Part shown: in pieces, positions 63,236 to 64,000 of the stretch
Layout: each line of letters opens with the position of its first letter
Position numbering within the stretch: position 1 is the first letter of the stretch
Assembly: GCA_001599815.1 (NCBI GenBank)
Contig: BCIA01000004.1
Span: 1,366,862 to 1,430,861 of the forward strand
Direction of reading: 5' to 3'
From: Furcasterigmium furcatum
Taxonomy: Eukaryota; Ascomycota; Sordariomycetes; Glomerellales; Plectosphaerellaceae
Length of the DNA stretch: 64,000 nucleotides
Notes under the pieces: model-generated
What the model saw: the letters and a program-made list of their open reading frames with translations, nothing else
What the model was told of the DNA's origin: nothing
The model's database searches: none
Program-made: the position numbers and the translations under genes

Positions 63236-63799
63236 TCATGTCGACGCCGAGAGGTCTTTCCTCAGCACGGTAAAGTATAGATCGTCCCTCAGGGCCTTGC
63301 CGTCGACGACCTCGGCGTAGGGGAACGGCTTGGTCTCGCCGGTGTGCTGGTAGCCGCGGCGGACGTAGAAGTCGATGAGCTCGGAGCGGAGCCAGATGAC
63401 GAACATCTCCATGCGCTTCGCCTGCCACTTCTCGCGGGCGAAGGCCTCGGCGCGGGCGAGGACCTGCTTGCCGATGCCGCCGCCCTGGCGGGCCGGGTCG
63501 ACGGCGAAGAGGCCGAAGTAGGCGGTCGGCTCGGCTGCGGTGGCGTCGGCGGGGGTCTGGAACTCGACCTCGCAGCAGGCGATGAGGTCGCCGGTCTCCG
63601 CGTGGGTGGCGATGAAGACGAAGCCGTTGGCGCGGGTGATCTTGGCGAGGAGGTCGGCGGGGGAGATGCGCTTGTCGTTGAGGTAGGCGGACTCGTTCGT
63701 CCAGCCCTTGGTGCCGCGGTAGGCGGTGCGGATCAGGGGGAGGAGGAGGGAGACGTCCTCGGGGGTTGCTTCGCGGAAGGCGATTGGTGTTTGGGCCAT
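63236..63799 (-). CDS. GNAT-family N-acetyltransferase
   Basis: This is an intronless protein of 187 residues; I chose the ATG at 63799 (MAQTPIAFREATPEDVSLLLPL), which gives the normal GNAT start, over 63892. The fold is complete: FREATPEDV (beta1), FVFIATHAETGDLIACCEVEF (beta2-3), AYFGLFAVDPARQGGGIGKQVLARAEAFA (beta4 and the acetyl-CoA loop RQGGGIGK, the Q/RxxGxG/A motif), MEMFVIWLRSELIDFYVRRGYQHTG (motif B). The substrate is probably a small molecule or free amine, but cannot be read from sequence. It is cytosolic. Confidence 0.92.
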   Translation of the reverse strand: MAQTPIAFREATPEDVSLLLPLIRTAYRGTKGWTNESAYLNDKRISPADLLAKITRANGFVFIATHAETGDLIACCEVEFQTPADATAAEPTAYFGLFAVDPARQGGGIGKQVLARAEAFAREKWQAKRMEMFVIWLRSELIDFYVRRGYQHTGETKPFPYAEVVDGKALRDDLYFTVLRKDLSAST

Positions 63800-64000
63800 T
63801 GTGAGCGAGTGCGAGATGAACACGGGGGGTCGGATGGTGAAGAAAATGGTCCGCGGAGGATCAGGCTGCTGCTCCGATGCCGGTGGATGCACTCGGGGGC
63901 TCAGGGGCTGTGAGTGAGGTGTTCCTGGGTGCTCTTGGTGTTGGGATGGGGTCTCGGAGGTGAAGATGATGATGAAGCTGTTGATGTCTGGTTGTGAGAG
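63800..64000. other. Upstream region of the GNAT gene
   Basis: A GATGATGATGAAG triplet run lies near 63965-63976. No other gene is seen before the window ends. Confidence 0.4.

Noticed and set aside
1..64000. tRNA, rRNA, CRISPR arrays, bacterial-type operons or riboswitches
   Set aside because: No cloverleaf with GGTTCGAATCC-like arms, no regularly spaced repeats and no prokaryotic gene organisation were seen; the gene structures are fungal.

Overview
The window is nuclear DNA of a filamentous ascomycete (Pezizomycotina, most likely Sordariomycetes). The evidence is dense genes on both strands, short introns (about 50-130 bp) with GT...CTAAC/CTGAC...AG signals, fungal-only families (Zn2Cys6 regulators, DUF6536, Fung_rhodopsin, DUF7580), GPI and small secreted proteins, and Fot1/pogo-like DNA transposons. 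The species cannot be fixed from the sequence. Gene calls come from reading frames, splice signals and remembered family patterns; no search was run.

Layout. 0-8.4 kb is a worn accessory end. It holds the terminus of one pogo-like element at the left edge, a broken DUF6536 membrane-protein gene, a relic of the same gene's 3' end at 7.7 kb, an ankyrin protein and a small secreted protein. 8.4-16.7 kb carries an intronless GH78 alpha-L-rhamnosidase, a gene-free gap, a rhodopsin-like 7TM protein and an NmrA-like oxidoreductase. 18.2-24.9 kb has a proline-rich small protein and a head-to-head pair: a C2H2/WD40 fusion and a DUF7580 protein. 25.3-31.0 kb holds a Zn2Cys6 regulator, a PaxM-like FAD monooxygenase and a divergent gene for ribosomal protein uS11 (RPS14).

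31.3-38.9 kb holds a large conserved fungal gene with a frameshift and an in-frame stop, a nearly complete pogo element (36085-37941, about 50-bp inverted repeats, TA duplication), and just beyond it a multi-exon gene predicted to make a secreted Arg-Gly-rich protein. 39.2-45.4 kb is metabolic: a KAR-type SDR, an AtuA/DUF1446 protein, a GFA-type zinc protein and a chitin-deacetylase-like CE4 enzyme.

45.9-53.9 kb looks like a sugar-utilisation locus: an intracellular GH3 beta-glucosidase, a regulator with two tandem Zn2Cys6 clusters and an MFS sugar porter, the last two divergent. 55.2-56.7 kb encodes a molybdenum-cofactor-sulfurase-like aminotransferase. 56.7-61.2 kb is gene-poor. The right end has a GPI-anchored protein, a small TM protein, a small protein with an N-myristoylation/palmitoylation-type start (MGNC) and a GNAT acetyltransferase.

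The most interesting signals are the divergent uS11 gene beside a monooxygenase/regulator pair, the secreted RGG protein with tiny exons beside a transposon, the double zinc-cluster regulator in its sugar locus, and the head-to-head C2H2-WD40/DUF7580 pair.
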